This document shows positions 17,159 through 26,361 of a DNA stretch of 38,629 nt, one piece after another. A program made the translations under genes and the position numbers. The notes beneath the pieces were generated by a model. That model made no database searches. It worked only from the letters and a program-made list of their open reading frames with translations, and was not told the DNA's origin. This stretch comes from Bacteroidaceae bacterium (GTDB taxonomy: Bacteria > Bacteroidota > Bacteroidia > Bacteroidales > Bacteroidaceae). Location of the stretch: positions 1 through 38,629 of the forward strand of contig JAEEOD010000145.1 of the NCBI GenBank assembly GCA_016284115.1, given 5' to 3'. The stretch's first letter is position 1. The number at the start of each line of letters is the position of its first letter.

Positions 17159-17572
17159 ATGGCATATTCCGCTATATTGAAGTTGGGAAACGACCAAGGA
17201 ACAAACTCACAGGAATATATTGTGGCTGATTGCCATTGTCACTTTTCCAGAGAGTACAATCATTTGATTCCAGATTCTGACGCTCGCTGTGAAAGAATTG
17301 ACCTCACAGTAATAGCTCCTAACAAAGAACAATTAGGTCTATATGACTGGTTCGTCAATGCAAGTACCCTCAACGGAAGCATTGTTTTTGAAACTGTTAG
17401 TGCAAAAGACTTATATACTCCTAAGAAAAACATAACTTTCGAAGGTGCTTATTGTTGTGCTTTATCAGAAAAGTATAAGAATGATGGTTCAGAAGCGAGA
17501 ATGCTTAGTATCTCGATTGTTGCAGATAAAATCACCATCAGTGGAATCGATTTTGATAACTTTTATAAATAA
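17159..17572 (+). CDS. Divergent Hcp/TssD-like protein
   Basis: The 137-residue protein resembles the TssD fold at its ends. It has SREYNHLIPDSDARCERIDL as the expected second and third strands, a short LGLYDWFVNA helix, and FEGAYCCALSEKYKNDG matching the conserved AYC-x3-SEK region of Bacteroidota Hcp proteins. It lacks the central G-G-x-I/V-T-I-R-V pattern of copies 1 and 2 and is Cys-richer (DCHCHF at about residues 21-26). Lying directly before the VgrG gene, it may be a tube-to-spike adaptor or specialised cargo-carrying Hcp. That is inference from position. Confidence 0.72.
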   Translation: MAYSAILKLGNDQGTNSQEYIVADCHCHFSREYNHLIPDSDARCERIDLTVIAPNKEQLGLYDWFVNASTLNGSIVFETVSAKDLYTPKKNITFEGAYCCALSEKYKNDGSEARMLSISIVADKITISGIDFDNFYK

Positions 17573-17605
17573 TACGTTGAAACATAATATATAGTTGATA
17601 GTACT

Positions 17606-20600
17606 ATGAATGCTGTTCTCTACATTGGTGAATTTTCAGGTGATCTCAAAGGTATAACCCGCGATAATTGTTTGACATTGCAAAAGTATTCTTACTCATG
17701 CGAGCGAAGCCTAAATGATGCCAGTATTCCTTTTGGCCCTTGGTTAACCACTATCATTAATTTCACCATCCGTCTACTATTACCCGATGACAGCAAGGTA
17801 TTTCATGAACGTATGCGGGTTAAAGATGCATACTCATATACTTTCCTCTATGATCCTAAATTTTCTGATACAGATGGCATTAGCTTGAAAGATTACAGTC
17901 TTGCAATGCTTGTAAAAGGACATGTCATCGACGTGGAAGAATCTTTTGATGCTTCAATTGATGCCACTGGTACTTCTAAGCAAGTAGAGGTTCATGTGAA
18001 GCTGTTGCTTGACGAAATAGTATATGTAGGCGGAGTAGATCAAAACAATAATCTAATTCAAAAGAAATTGGTGCTCAGACAGGATGAAAGCACACTAGAA
18101 GACACCAAGACTTATGCTCTTTTTATTGATCAAGATACTCCAGATTCGGGTATTAAGAACGGCATTACTTTTACTACTGGGCAGGTTATAACCATCAATG
18201 AAAGTTGGAATAAGTCGTCCTCAACAATAAATGGATCAGATAAATATCTGGTAACTAAAGTTACTAGTATAAGGGCGTTCTTAAAAACTCTCAAATACCA
18301 TAAAAAAATCTATCAACCTAATAAAATAGATGTGACTATGTCTTTGGTTTGGCAGGAATCAAAGACTATGACATATCAAGTATATAATCAAATTGGTAGG
18401 TCACCAACCCTCATCAAAACTGAAATCTCGGACGACCCACCTTCTTTTGAAACACTCAAAGCTGGCTTTCTTAATAAAAAAGTAGGACTCAAACTATATG
18501 ATAAACTTAACTCAATAGACAAAATTATAGCAAAGAACTACTTTATTTATCAGATGAATCCTTGCTATAGGAAGAATGCTGCAGATTCTACCATAGATTT
18601 AGAACTACATATTTACAGCCTTGACAAACTACTTACCCTCGATAAGTACAGCAAGGCATACACCGCACAAAGATTAGGAACAGACATCTTTACCCCTGAA
18701 CTCAAAAATTTTAAAGTAGGGAATTTGACTGTAGAAGGTGATACTTCTAAAATGCAGTTTCTTAATCTTACTACAAGTGCCAAAGAAATGCGATTACCTT
18801 ATGTTGTGCAATACAATGAAACATTTTATGATTTCATGAAACGCATTTCACAACGATATGGAGAGTTCCTTTATCATGAGGACGGCAAGCTACGATTAGG
18901 TATGGAACTTGCAGACACGAACTACTGGCTAGATAAAACTAATAATAAAATCAAAGATTGGGCTTCTTGCAAAGATTTAAAAGTCAGATATTATCAAAGT
19001 TTTTTACCTGAGGCCCTTACTGTAGAAGATGAATACTCTGCATATAATGAACGAACAGATGACAACTCTGTAGTATACTCTCCCAGAAAAACGAAGGAAA
19101 ATGACGTGATTACTATTCATTTCTACAACCCAGATCCAGTATCGAGCGACGAGTATCTAGTAAAGGCAAAAAAAGATGGCGCAACCTCCTATAACAAGCA
19201 AATGCATGATTGGAAGTGGACTCGCTTTATGGAGGACCTATACAAAGCTCTAGGTGCTTCGTCACTGGCGGGCATCTTATCGAATTTATCTATTACGTGG
19301 GCATTCCGCGCTATCAAAGCTGCGAAGAATGTGAAGGATATGAATGAGTGGTATAACGAAGAAAATATAAAGCCATACGAGGGAGATAGCTACAAAGATC
19401 AGCGTAATAATGACGATAAAGAGAAATTTACTGAGGTTTCATTGTTCTCTTCTTTTGAAAACAACACAGCTTTCTCTGCAAAGTTAGGTAATGAAGTGGT
19501 GAACTTCTCTTCAGAATTTTATCAAACGGTAAGAAATATGGAGAAAAGTGTGACGGGCAAAGCTGTATTTTTAGAGTTTGGCGATCATACTCAACTTCTC
19601 TCATTGGGTGATAAGATACATGTGGATGGGACTGACTATGTAATTGTTGAAATTGAAGGACAGTCTGAAAAAGAGAAAGATGCTTTTAACGATATACAAA
19701 AAGTTGCAGCTATACCATTGTATCAATACGATTCATCTACAATACTTGTTCCTCCTGTCATACCTATTCCGCTAATACGTGAGTCTAAACCACAACGTGC
19801 TTTTGTGGCAGTGAACATGCAGGACCCAGAAAAATTGGGTAGGGTGCGTGTTCGTTATCCATGGCAGGATCCCGATGACGCACCTACACCTTGGATCAGG
19901 GTTACAGTGCCCATGGCAACAAATGGAGGTAGCGTAAATTTCAGACCTGAGGTTGGAGATGAAGTGATGGTCAGCTATGTAGATGGTAACATAGATAAAC
20001 CATATGTAACAGGCTATCTTATTTCACCTTATATCAAGCAGACCTGGGGTGCTGTGATTCCTGATAGGGGTATTATGTCGAAAAACGGTCATGCTTTGAC
20101 ATTCGACGATGGTCTTGACGGATTGAATTTCTTATGGGGGTGGTTACCTTTGTTCAATACTTTCAGGGATTTCATACCCGACACAGATTGGACAGATAAC
20201 TTTAAAGTGACAGACAGAAATAAAGCTAGTCAGAAGATGGTTGATCTAACGGGTGGTGTGACCCTTACCGACCGTTATGGATTGTACAAAATCAGTGGCT
20301 CGTCTGATGGGCGAAACATTACCTTGCAATCCCCTATGGGAGATGTAAAAATCAATGCTTTTACAGGCATTACTATCAGCGCACCAAATGGCGATATCAC
20401 CATTGCCGGTAAAAATGTGAACATCAAGGCAGGCAACAAATTGACATTGACTTCAGGTAGCAATATTAATGACCGTTTCATTAGCAAAAAGAGCTTCTTC
20501 ACACAAGGTGATGGCTTTTTGGATCGCGCATTGGGTACTGTAGAAGACATTGGCTTAGGGCTACTAAATGGCGTATCTAAAAAAGCAGAGGAAATGCTCG

Positions 20601-21901
20601 ATTTGTCATTTCTCCGCACGGTTTTAGAAGTTTTTATGCGGCCTATCGATGGTACGTTAAAGATTAAATCCACAACTTTTGTTATGGTTGAAGCAGGGCC
20701 TGGCAAAGTAGAAGTGCCGAGAGGCAGCTATGCCAAGAATCCAAAAGATTATATGAGCGATGCTGATTACGAAAACAAGACACATGTATACACAATAATG
20801 TCAAATACTTTAGCAACTGCTTCCATGAACATTGTTGATTTGGTAAACAACTTGAAGAAAGATGAAGAGGCTCTGGTTGATGCAATTCATGAGTTCAAGG
20901 ATTGGCAACAGAATAATCCAGGTTCTGAAACCATTATCAATTTTAATGAAATTAGGGCTATAGCTCAAGGAAATGATGCGACACTAGTAACAAATACCCT
21001 TGAGATAACAGATGGAGACATACATGCCGATGCGGATGTGATAAAAGATCCAGATCCTTTGCCGGAGGATGATAGTCAAAAGCCAGAGGAACCTAAACAA
21101 GATTCATCGATTACAAAAGAAATGTATAAATTAAAACTTATAATATATAAAAATGAACTTGAACTTTGGGAGAAAGCGCAACAAAATCGTAAGCTTAGAG
21201 AAGATGAAAGGAATCAAAAGATCCTTGAAAACTTAGCTCTCAAGATGACTGCTATACAGAAGGCCACTTCGTTGCTACGTAAGATGCATGACTTAAAGCG
21301 TTCTGCTAATAGTTGGCGCAATTTAGTGGTAACTTATCCTGATAGTATTACAGAGGCCTTGGTCTATAAGCCTGTGTTGGATTATTTGAAAGATACTGCA
21401 GAGTTAAGTAACAACTTCCCTATTACCGTTGCCAAATCTTTGAACCTCACTGTAGAGGATACTCTCGCCAAAATTGCTGAAAATACTTGGGAAAAGGAGA
21501 AAAAGATTCTAAAACGTAAAATTGCGTATCAGTTACTACAAGAGAATGAGGTTAAGAGTTTATTCAAAATTAAAGATAACATTACTGAACCTACCGATTA
21601 TGAAAATGATCAAACTTGGACTAATTTCGTTGGGGGAATTTATATAAATGATATTACATTTATATCGAAAGCAAAGGATTGGGCTATTGAACATTACGTG
21701 GAAAACTTCACAGATCTCCGTGACGTGTTTACTAAGAACAAGTTGTGGGACTCTAAGGTGAAAGGACAGATATTGTTCTCTGATAATCCTACAAAAACAG
21801 TAGCCTTCGCGCGAAAAGGAATGAATGAGCAAAGTAATATGGAGAATATCTCCTCTCGATTTGAGGCTGAAATTAAACGAATGTTGGGGGATGTGAAATA
21901 A
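17606..21901 (+). CDS. tssI: Oversized T6SS spike protein TssI (VgrG)
   Basis: TssI trimers form the puncturing spike on the Hcp tube. At 1431 residues it is about twice the usual VgrG length. The N-terminal gp27-like part is enlarged (about 1-720). A gp5-type OB domain follows (about 728-815) with RAFVAVNMQDPEKLGRVRVR and VGDEVMVSYVDGNIDKPYV. Next is a short beta-helical needle (about 895-950) with repeated NITLQSPMGDVKI and GDITIAGKNVNIKAG segments. The last ~480 residues are helical and charged, with a Pro/Asp/Glu-rich linker near 1150 and long coiled-coil-like helices after it. No known toxin motif was recognised there. Its stop overlaps the next start (TAATG), so the two spike proteins are translationally coupled. 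Confidence 0.9.
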   Translation: MNAVLYIGEFSGDLKGITRDNCLTLQKYSYSCERSLNDASIPFGPWLTTIINFTIRLLLPDDSKVFHERMRVKDAYSYTFLYDPKFSDTDGISLKDYSLAMLVKGHVIDVEESFDASIDATGTSKQVEVHVKLLLDEIVYVGGVDQNNNLIQKKLVLRQDESTLEDTKTYALFIDQDTPDSGIKNGITFTTGQVITINESWNKSSSTINGSDKYLVTKVTSIRAFLKTLKYHKKIYQPNKIDVTMSLVWQESKTMTYQVYNQIGRSPTLIKTEISDDPPSFETLKAGFLNKKVGLKLYDKLNSIDKIIAKNYFIYQMNPCYRKNAADSTIDLELHIYSLDKLLTLDKYSKAYTAQRLGTDIFTPELKNFKVGNLTVEGDTSKMQFLNLTTSAKEMRLPYVVQYNETFYDFMKRISQRYGEFLYHEDGKLRLGMELADTNYWLDKTNNKIKDWASCKDLKVRYYQSFLPEALTVEDEYSAYNERTDDNSVVYSPRKTKENDVITIHFYNPDPVSSDEYLVKAKKDGATSYNKQMHDWKWTRFMEDLYKALGASSLAGILSNLSITWAFRAIKAAKNVKDMNEWYNEENIKPYEGDSYKDQRNNDDKEKFTEVSLFSSFENNTAFSAKLGNEVVNFSSEFYQTVRNMEKSVTGKAVFLEFGDHTQLLSLGDKIHVDGTDYVIVEIEGQSEKEKDAFNDIQKVAAIPLYQYDSSTILVPPVIPIPLIRESKPQRAFVAVNMQDPEKLGRVRVRYPWQDPDDAPTPWIRVTVPMATNGGSVNFRPEVGDEVMVSYVDGNIDKPYVTGYLISPYIKQTWGAVIPDRGIMSKNGHALTFDDGLDGLNFLWGWLPLFNTFRDFIPDTDWTDNFKVTDRNKASQKMVDLTGGVTLTDRYGLYKISGSSDGRNITLQSPMGDVKINAFTGITISAPNGDITIAGKNVNIKAGNKLTLTSGSNINDRFISKKSFFTQGDGFLDRALGTVEDIGLGLLNGVSKKAEEMLDLSFLRTVLEVFMRPIDGTLKIKSTTFVMVEAGPGKVEVPRGSYAKNPKDYMSDADYENKTHVYTIMSNTLATASMNIVDLVNNLKKDEEALVDAIHEFKDWQQNNPGSETIINFNEIRAIAQGNDATLVTNTLEITDGDIHADADVIKDPDPLPEDDSQKPEEPKQDSSITKEMYKLKLIIYKNELELWEKAQQNRKLREDERNQKILENLALKMTAIQKATSLLRKMHDLKRSANSWRNLVVTYPDSITEALVYKPVLDYLKDTAELSNNFPITVAKSLNLTVEDTLAKIAENTWEKEKKILKRKIAYQLLQENEVKSLFKIKDNITEPTDYENDQTWTNFVGGIYINDITFISKAKDWAIEHYVENFTDLRDVFTKNKLWDSKVKGQILFSDNPTKTVAFARKGMNEQSNMENISSRFEAEIKRMLGDVK

Positions 21902-23880
21902 TGAGTACGGTTTTATCAGAATGGACGTCGGCACTGACTAAGCTACAGGCCAGTGTGACAAAGGATTTGGCTGAAATTCGCAAACAAAAAGCGGAAATAC
22001 AGCAATTAAAAGATGATATTTACACACGTCTTTCAGAGGAATTGTATATTCACAATGACAAACGTATTATTCTCTCTGCTCCAGAGGTTATTATCGGTAA
22101 CGTGGATGCTAACGGCATGTTGTATGGCGATTCGGGAATAGTAATCATTCGTGGTGGCAAGGTGAATCTGGAAGGCTCTGGCGAAACTGGTACAGTCAGC
22201 ACCAAAGCTTCTATAATTGAGCAAAAAGCAGTTGATCCTGGAGCTGATGGGATACAAGAAGCAGTATTGTCGAATTCGAAGATTATCAATCAAGCTAAAA
22301 ATATTGTAATACAAAGCAACGAGTCAGATGGCTATTTTTCTCAGACCCCTATTTCTACGGGTGGTACTGGAGTGCGTATTCATGCGGATGAGAATTTGGA
22401 GATTGATGTCACAAAATCTGTCGAAACGAGAGGTAAAACCATAGATGGCCTACTTTCAACATTGAACAAAGATAAGACAGATCTCTCTATGGCTGCTACA
22501 AAGCAGATTTCGGGAGTGACGGCACTTACCACTGAGATGGAGTTGCTTTTGAAAACAGAAGATTTGCTGAATGCAAGTGAAATCCTTACGCGTACCAATG
22601 TGGTGGATTTGGATGCAGCTCAAGATAAGTTTGAGGCAATGGTACCAGCTATGCACAATGCATTGGATAGTTGTATTAGAACGCTGTCGCAATTAGCAGA
22701 AACCAACCGACGAATTACTGCGTTGAAAGCTGAGCAGAAGAAACTAAATGCAGACAAGTCAAACTTTAAAAAGGAAACTATAAACACGCATCTTACACTA
22801 CGTGCTGAGAGCTTGGACATTGAAGCAGTAGATGGTGATGGCAATATTCGTGAAAATCCTGAGGCGGTTATTAACGTACAGACTGGTAAGGTGAGAATCA
22901 ATACTTGTAAAGCTGACGGTTCTTTGATAGATGACAGTAGTGTGGTTATCACCACCAAGAACATGGTGGTGGATACTGCCAATCCGAAGTTGGATGACAA
23001 GGGCAATGGCGAAATTCCGACAGTGGGAAGTTTTAAAGTGCGGGCTAAAGACATGGCGTTCGAAAGTGTGGACAATACCATTAAGGATGGCAAATTAGAA
23101 GAAAAGGAACAAACTAAAGATAGTGTTTTTAATGTTCGAGTTGAAAACACAAATTTCTCTTCTTTAGACGCAAAAGAAAATTCTACTTCTGGTAGGTTTA
23201 TGGTTGGCGTGGAAAATGTAATACTTGCTTCTCACGACAAAGATAAGAATGTTTCAGGCTCATTCAGTGTGATGCACCAGCAAATGTTGATGGCTTCAAT
23301 TGACAAAGACGGCAATGCTACAGGTTCCTTCAAAGTAAATGTGGAGAAGACAGATGTAGCTGCTGTGGATAAGGGCGGCAAGGCACTTGGACAAATTGTC
23401 TTAAACGGAAAGGATGTGTTTGTGAAATCTATGGACACAGACGATAAGGGCAAGGACAAGAACCTGGCTGCTGGTGGCAACATGGTATTGGTGGCTGAAA
23501 AGATGTTTTTGGGACGTACTGCCAAGAAAAATACTGCTAAGCAAGTGCAGATATCGGCAGATAAAACAGGTCTTTATGGTACTTCCACAACCGAAGTACA
23601 ACAAGGCGACGGCAAAGCTATCGTACAGCTTGATGGTGGCAACCTGTCAATGTCAGGCTCTAATATGCAACTTTATGGCAACACTACCGCCAATAGCAAT
23701 GTTGAATTTAAAGCAGAAGTCAAGGCTCCTAAGCTTACTGCTGATAACCTAGAGGCCAAGACTTCATTCAAAAGTGCGAATATCAGTGATGGTATTGCCA
23801 TTCCAGGTGCACCTTCTACAGCCAGTCTCAGTGCGAAGTTAAAGGAGGAAGATGCTCCTGAACCAAAACAAAATAGTTAG
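21901..23880 (+). CDS. Spike-associated beta-repeat protein
   Basis: I do not recognise a named family. The 659-residue protein begins with a coiled coil (about 10-45). Beta-rich segments resembling VgrG or phage tail-spike needles follow (RIILSAPEVIIGNVDANGML, GIVIIRGGKVNLEG), then a second helical region (about 165-300). A long beta-repeat region (about 300-640) contains five exact 22-residue units. There is no signal peptide and no enzyme motif. Sited between VgrG and the PAAR-like gene and coupled to both, it is probably a second spike or spike-extension component, or a carrier. The C-terminal tail is short and charged (KEEDAPEPKQNS). Confidence 0.65.
   Translation: MSTVLSEWTSALTKLQASVTKDLAEIRKQKAEIQQLKDDIYTRLSEELYIHNDKRIILSAPEVIIGNVDANGMLYGDSGIVIIRGGKVNLEGSGETGTVSTKASIIEQKAVDPGADGIQEAVLSNSKIINQAKNIVIQSNESDGYFSQTPISTGGTGVRIHADENLEIDVTKSVETRGKTIDGLLSTLNKDKTDLSMAATKQISGVTALTTEMELLLKTEDLLNASEILTRTNVVDLDAAQDKFEAMVPAMHNALDSCIRTLSQLAETNRRITALKAEQKKLNADKSNFKKETINTHLTLRAESLDIEAVDGDGNIRENPEAVINVQTGKVRINTCKADGSLIDDSSVVITTKNMVVDTANPKLDDKGNGEIPTVGSFKVRAKDMAFESVDNTIKDGKLEEKEQTKDSVFNVRVENTNFSSLDAKENSTSGRFMVGVENVILASHDKDKNVSGSFSVMHQQMLMASIDKDGNATGSFKVNVEKTDVAAVDKGGKALGQIVLNGKDVFVKSMDTDDKGKDKNLAAGGNMVLVAEKMFLGRTAKKNTAKQVQISADKTGLYGTSTTEVQQGDGKAIVQLDGGNLSMSGSNMQLYGNTTANSNVEFKAEVKAPKLTADNLEAKTSFKSANISDGIAIPGAPSTASLSAKLKEEDAPEPKQNS
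23122..23451 (+). repeat. Five 66-bp (22-residue) tandem repeats in the spike-associated gene
   Basis: Units start at 23122, 23188, 23254, 23320 and 23386, each exactly 66 bases apart. The protein core is about S-G-S-F-x-V followed by a beta stretch and A-S-x-D-K-D-G-N. Nucleotide identity between units is low while the protein pattern is kept, so they are old, selected repeats. They fit rungs of a beta-helix or stacked beta-prism. Confidence 0.8.
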
Positions 23881-23884
23881 AGGT

Positions 23885-24271
23885 ATGGGAAAGTTTGTTT
23901 GTATGGGCGCATTGCTGCAATGCAGCTTCGGAATGGCTCCATCTTCATTGATGGTGACAGTTCCTTTACGCCCAAAGGCACAAAACATGTTGATGGCCAC
24001 AATAATGGATATGGTGCCAATGACGAACATCTTGCCTTTTGGCATGTGCCAGTCGATGGCTAATCCACAGGTAGCAGCAGCAACTTCAGCTGCGATGGGT
24101 GTGCTGACACCTATGCCCTGCGTACCAGCCATCTTGGCGCCATGGGCACCCCCCAGCAAGGTAATGGTAATGAACCAGCCAGCCTTATTGGATAATGGTA
24201 AGTGTATGTGCATGTGGGGAGGACAGATTTCCATCACCAACCCAGGCAACATGATGGCAGAAGGGAAATGA
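23885..24271 (+). CDS. PAAR-like spike tip protein (DUF4280 type)
   Basis: PAAR-like proteins cap the VgrG tip and can attach effectors. The product from this ATG is 128 residues and begins MGKFVCMGALLQCSFGMAPS, the typical start of the DUF4280/PAAR-like group, with two early Cys. Later segments (PFGMCQSMANPQV, LTPMPCVPA, LLDNGKCMCMWGGQISITNP) give four more Cys that may bind a metal at the tip. It is unusually rich in Met. An upstream in-frame ATG at 23852 would add 11 residues, but that start overlaps the preceding gene and the conserved block begins here. There is no C-terminal toxin extension. The stop overlaps the PEGA gene start (ATGA). Confidence 0.87.
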   Translation: MGKFVCMGALLQCSFGMAPSSLMVTVPLRPKAQNMLMATIMDMVPMTNILPFGMCQSMANPQVAAATSAAMGVLTPMPCVPAILAPWAPPSKVMVMNQPALLDNGKCMCMWGGQISITNPGNMMAEGK

Positions 24272-25638
24272 GATGGCTTACCGTCATACTACTGTCGTTC
24301 CTATTGTTGCCGTTACAGGCACAACAGATGAAGATGACCGATTTTCATAAGTTGAAAAAAGGTCCTTTGAATATGCACCATGTGGTAACAGAGAAACGGC
24401 AAGCGACGCTTGACTTGGTGACGACGGAAAAAGGATTTACCTTCTTAGCTGATGGTGTAACTGAATTACAAGCTGAAAAAGGAGAAAAGGGCATTACCCT
24501 AAAGGCTCCGCACAAGACCAGATTCTTGCTTATCAAGCATGAAGAGTACGGACAGTTATTCTGGAAGGTGCCTGGTAGTAAAGGATTGAGAAAAAAGAAA
24601 CATTATGAGGCACAGCTCCTGACTAAGAGCCGTGAGAAGGACTATAAGTTGCAAAACCAGTGGGTGGTCTTTGAAGTATTGCCAGAAAATGCCATAGTAT
24701 ATGTGGATAGTACACAAATTGCCACACGTAATGGCAGGGTACAATTGGAATTAACGGTGGGTAAGCATCCTTATAAGGTTGAGTCACCGTTTCATGAACA
24801 GCAGGATGGAATAATTCAGATAGTAGATACTGTGAAAACTACTATACAAGTATCACTGCAGCCCATCTATTCCTACCTGACAGTTAAGACACCACAGGAA
24901 GATGGTGAGATATTAGTTGATGGTTTGACCATTGGCTATACAGAGGCCACCAGTGGGCGATTGATGGATGGAACTCACCGTTTGACAGTGATGAAAGGTG
25001 ATGTTTGCATATATGAGGCGGATGTGGTGATGGCAAAGGCCGAGAAGAAAACATTGACCTTAACTACCGACGACCTCTATCCTCGGTGGAAAAAGAAAGT
25101 TGTTTCATATGCCTTAGAAGATGGGCAGACATCAAGAACCGTAGAGGACAGGTCAGTAGCAGAACAGGTGAGCGATAGTGTAGCTATAGATAAAGAAAAG
25201 ACCGCTTTAGTGACCATATCAGCTCCCAATGACTCTACGGAGATATGGCTAAACAGGGAGCTATTGGGCACTGGACGATGGGAGGGACAACTGCCGATGG
25301 GTTTCTATGCCATCAATACTCGCTCTGACGGTATTGAGTCTACTCCACAATACCTATGGGTGGAAGATGAGTCACCACAACAGTTGGATTTATCCACTAC
25401 AATGGCAGATTATGGTTATTTGAATATCCATAGCAACGAAGTGGATGCAGATATATATATAAATGGTGTGTTAAGCGGATGCACCCCTTGGATAACGGGA
25501 AGGTTGTCAGCTGGTAGAACCTATAACATAAGGCTTAATAAACAGGGATTCAAGGATGTAACAAAGCAGGTAAAGGTGATTGGCAACACGCTGACAGATG
25601 TAGTTGTTAAGATGAAAAAGAAAAAAAATAAAAGATAA
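24268..25638 (+). CDS. Secreted four-repeat PEGA-domain protein
   Basis: From the ATG that overlaps the PAAR stop, the protein has 456 residues and a Sec signal peptide (MRWLTVILLSFLLLPLQAQ). After an N-terminal beta-rich domain come four PEGA-like beta units. They lie around VVFEVLPENAIVYVDSTQI, LTVKTPQEDGEILVDGLTIG, VTISAPNDSTEIWLNRELLG and LNIHSNEVDADIYINGVLSG. PEGA domains are extracytoplasmic binding modules often linked to surface layers or peptidoglycan. The protein ends in a very basic tail (KMKKKKNKR). Set inside the T6SS operon, it may be a periplasmic or outer-membrane-side part of the envelope complex. That role is inferred, and I could not match it to any TssN-R component. Confidence 0.75.
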   Translation: MRWLTVILLSFLLLPLQAQQMKMTDFHKLKKGPLNMHHVVTEKRQATLDLVTTEKGFTFLADGVTELQAEKGEKGITLKAPHKTRFLLIKHEEYGQLFWKVPGSKGLRKKKHYEAQLLTKSREKDYKLQNQWVVFEVLPENAIVYVDSTQIATRNGRVQLELTVGKHPYKVESPFHEQQDGIIQIVDTVKTTIQVSLQPIYSYLTVKTPQEDGEILVDGLTIGYTEATSGRLMDGTHRLTVMKGDVCIYEADVVMAKAEKKTLTLTTDDLYPRWKKKVVSYALEDGQTSRTVEDRSVAEQVSDSVAIDKEKTALVTISAPNDSTEIWLNRELLGTGRWEGQLPMGFYAINTRSDGIESTPQYLWVEDESPQQLDLSTTMADYGYLNIHSNEVDADIYINGVLSGCTPWITGRLSAGRTYNIRLNKQGFKDVTKQVKVIGNTLTDVVVKMKKKKNKR

Positions 25639-25643
25639 AGTCA

Positions 25644-26348
25644 ATGAAAAGGGCTATTTTAATATTGCTTGATGAGCTGAAAGGTAAACTGAGTGGTTAT
25701 GCCGTGTTGTTGCAATATCGGTATATGAACTTGTGTGTGAAGGCAGAGCCTTCCTCCTTGCTCTCGTTTTCAGTAGTGGATAATGAAGGGAGTGTCTTTG
25801 ATATAGAAAAGGTAGCAGGTGTCATGCAGAAAAACGACTATCAGTTTGAGATTGTTCCTCACAATGATGAATTTTTATTTCCTATCTGCAAGGCAATTAT
25901 GCAGACTCATCCAGAATTCAAGCAAAAGGTGATAGTAGCTGAGGAAGAAGATAAAGTGTTTCTGGATGATAGCGAAGAACGGCACATCATTTGTACCATG
26001 CCCGATGTAGACAATGATCGTCGTAAACTTTTGATAGATGCTGTATCCACGCTATACGATGATTGCGGGATGCAATTGGACAAGGCGAAAGGTGAATACA
26101 CGACTCGTCTGCTTTCAAAGATGGTAGGACAAAGCCCTTCTGATATTGACGAAGCAAAGGATGCTTTGGAAAAATTATATGACAGGCATAAAAGCATTGT
26201 CAAGAAGTATAAAGAAAACAAAGAAAAAGAGATAGAGGATGCATACCAACGTTGGCTAGCAGGAAAAGAGGAGAAAGACCAAAAGCAGCTAGAACAGAAT
26301 GAAGCGATGGGAGAGAAGGCTGCAAAAACATTGAATCTTGAGCATTAG
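25644..26348 (+). CDS. Ribosome-recycling-factor-like protein next to the E1 gene
   Basis: The 234-residue product resembles RRF over about residues 1-207. An N-terminal helix leads into a small beta domain (SVVDNEGSVFDIEKVAGV, then YQFEIVPHNDEFLFPICKAI, matching the RRF segment I-x-P-W-D near the domain II helix). Next come MPDVDNDRRKLLIDAV (RRF: P-P-L-T-E-E-R-R-x-x-L) and the two long helices ending KKYKENKEKEIEDA. The Arg-rich R-N-x-R-R stretch of real RRF, needed for its ribosomal work, is replaced (MQLDKAKGEY). An insertion of acidic residues lies near 100-112, and a charged tail follows. This is a paralogue with probably non-ribosomal work. It stands 5 bases after the PEGA gene and 13 before the E1 gene. 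The homology is by eye only. Confidence 0.6.
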   Translation: MKRAILILLDELKGKLSGYAVLLQYRYMNLCVKAEPSSLLSFSVVDNEGSVFDIEKVAGVMQKNDYQFEIVPHNDEFLFPICKAIMQTHPEFKQKVIVAEEEDKVFLDDSEERHIICTMPDVDNDRRKLLIDAVSTLYDDCGMQLDKAKGEYTTRLLSKMVGQSPSDIDEAKDALEKLYDRHKSIVKKYKENKEKEIEDAYQRWLAGKEEKDQKQLEQNEAMGEKAAKTLNLEH

Positions 26349-26361
26349 ATATTGGGAGTTA

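Noticed and set aside
20275..20706. Antisense open frames within the VgrG gene as extra genes
   Set aside because: They lack any recognisable motif or ribosome-binding site and mirror strongly coding plus-strand sequence.
24202..24267. Longer PEGA protein starting at 24202
   Set aside because: It would overlap the PAAR-like gene by about 70 bases and bury the signal peptide. The ATG at 24268 overlaps the stop by 4 bases as at other junctions of the operon.
25644..26348. Calling this gene the housekeeping frr
   Set aside because: Key Arg residues are missing, an acidic insertion is present, and pyrH or tsf, the usual neighbours of frr in many bacteria, are absent.
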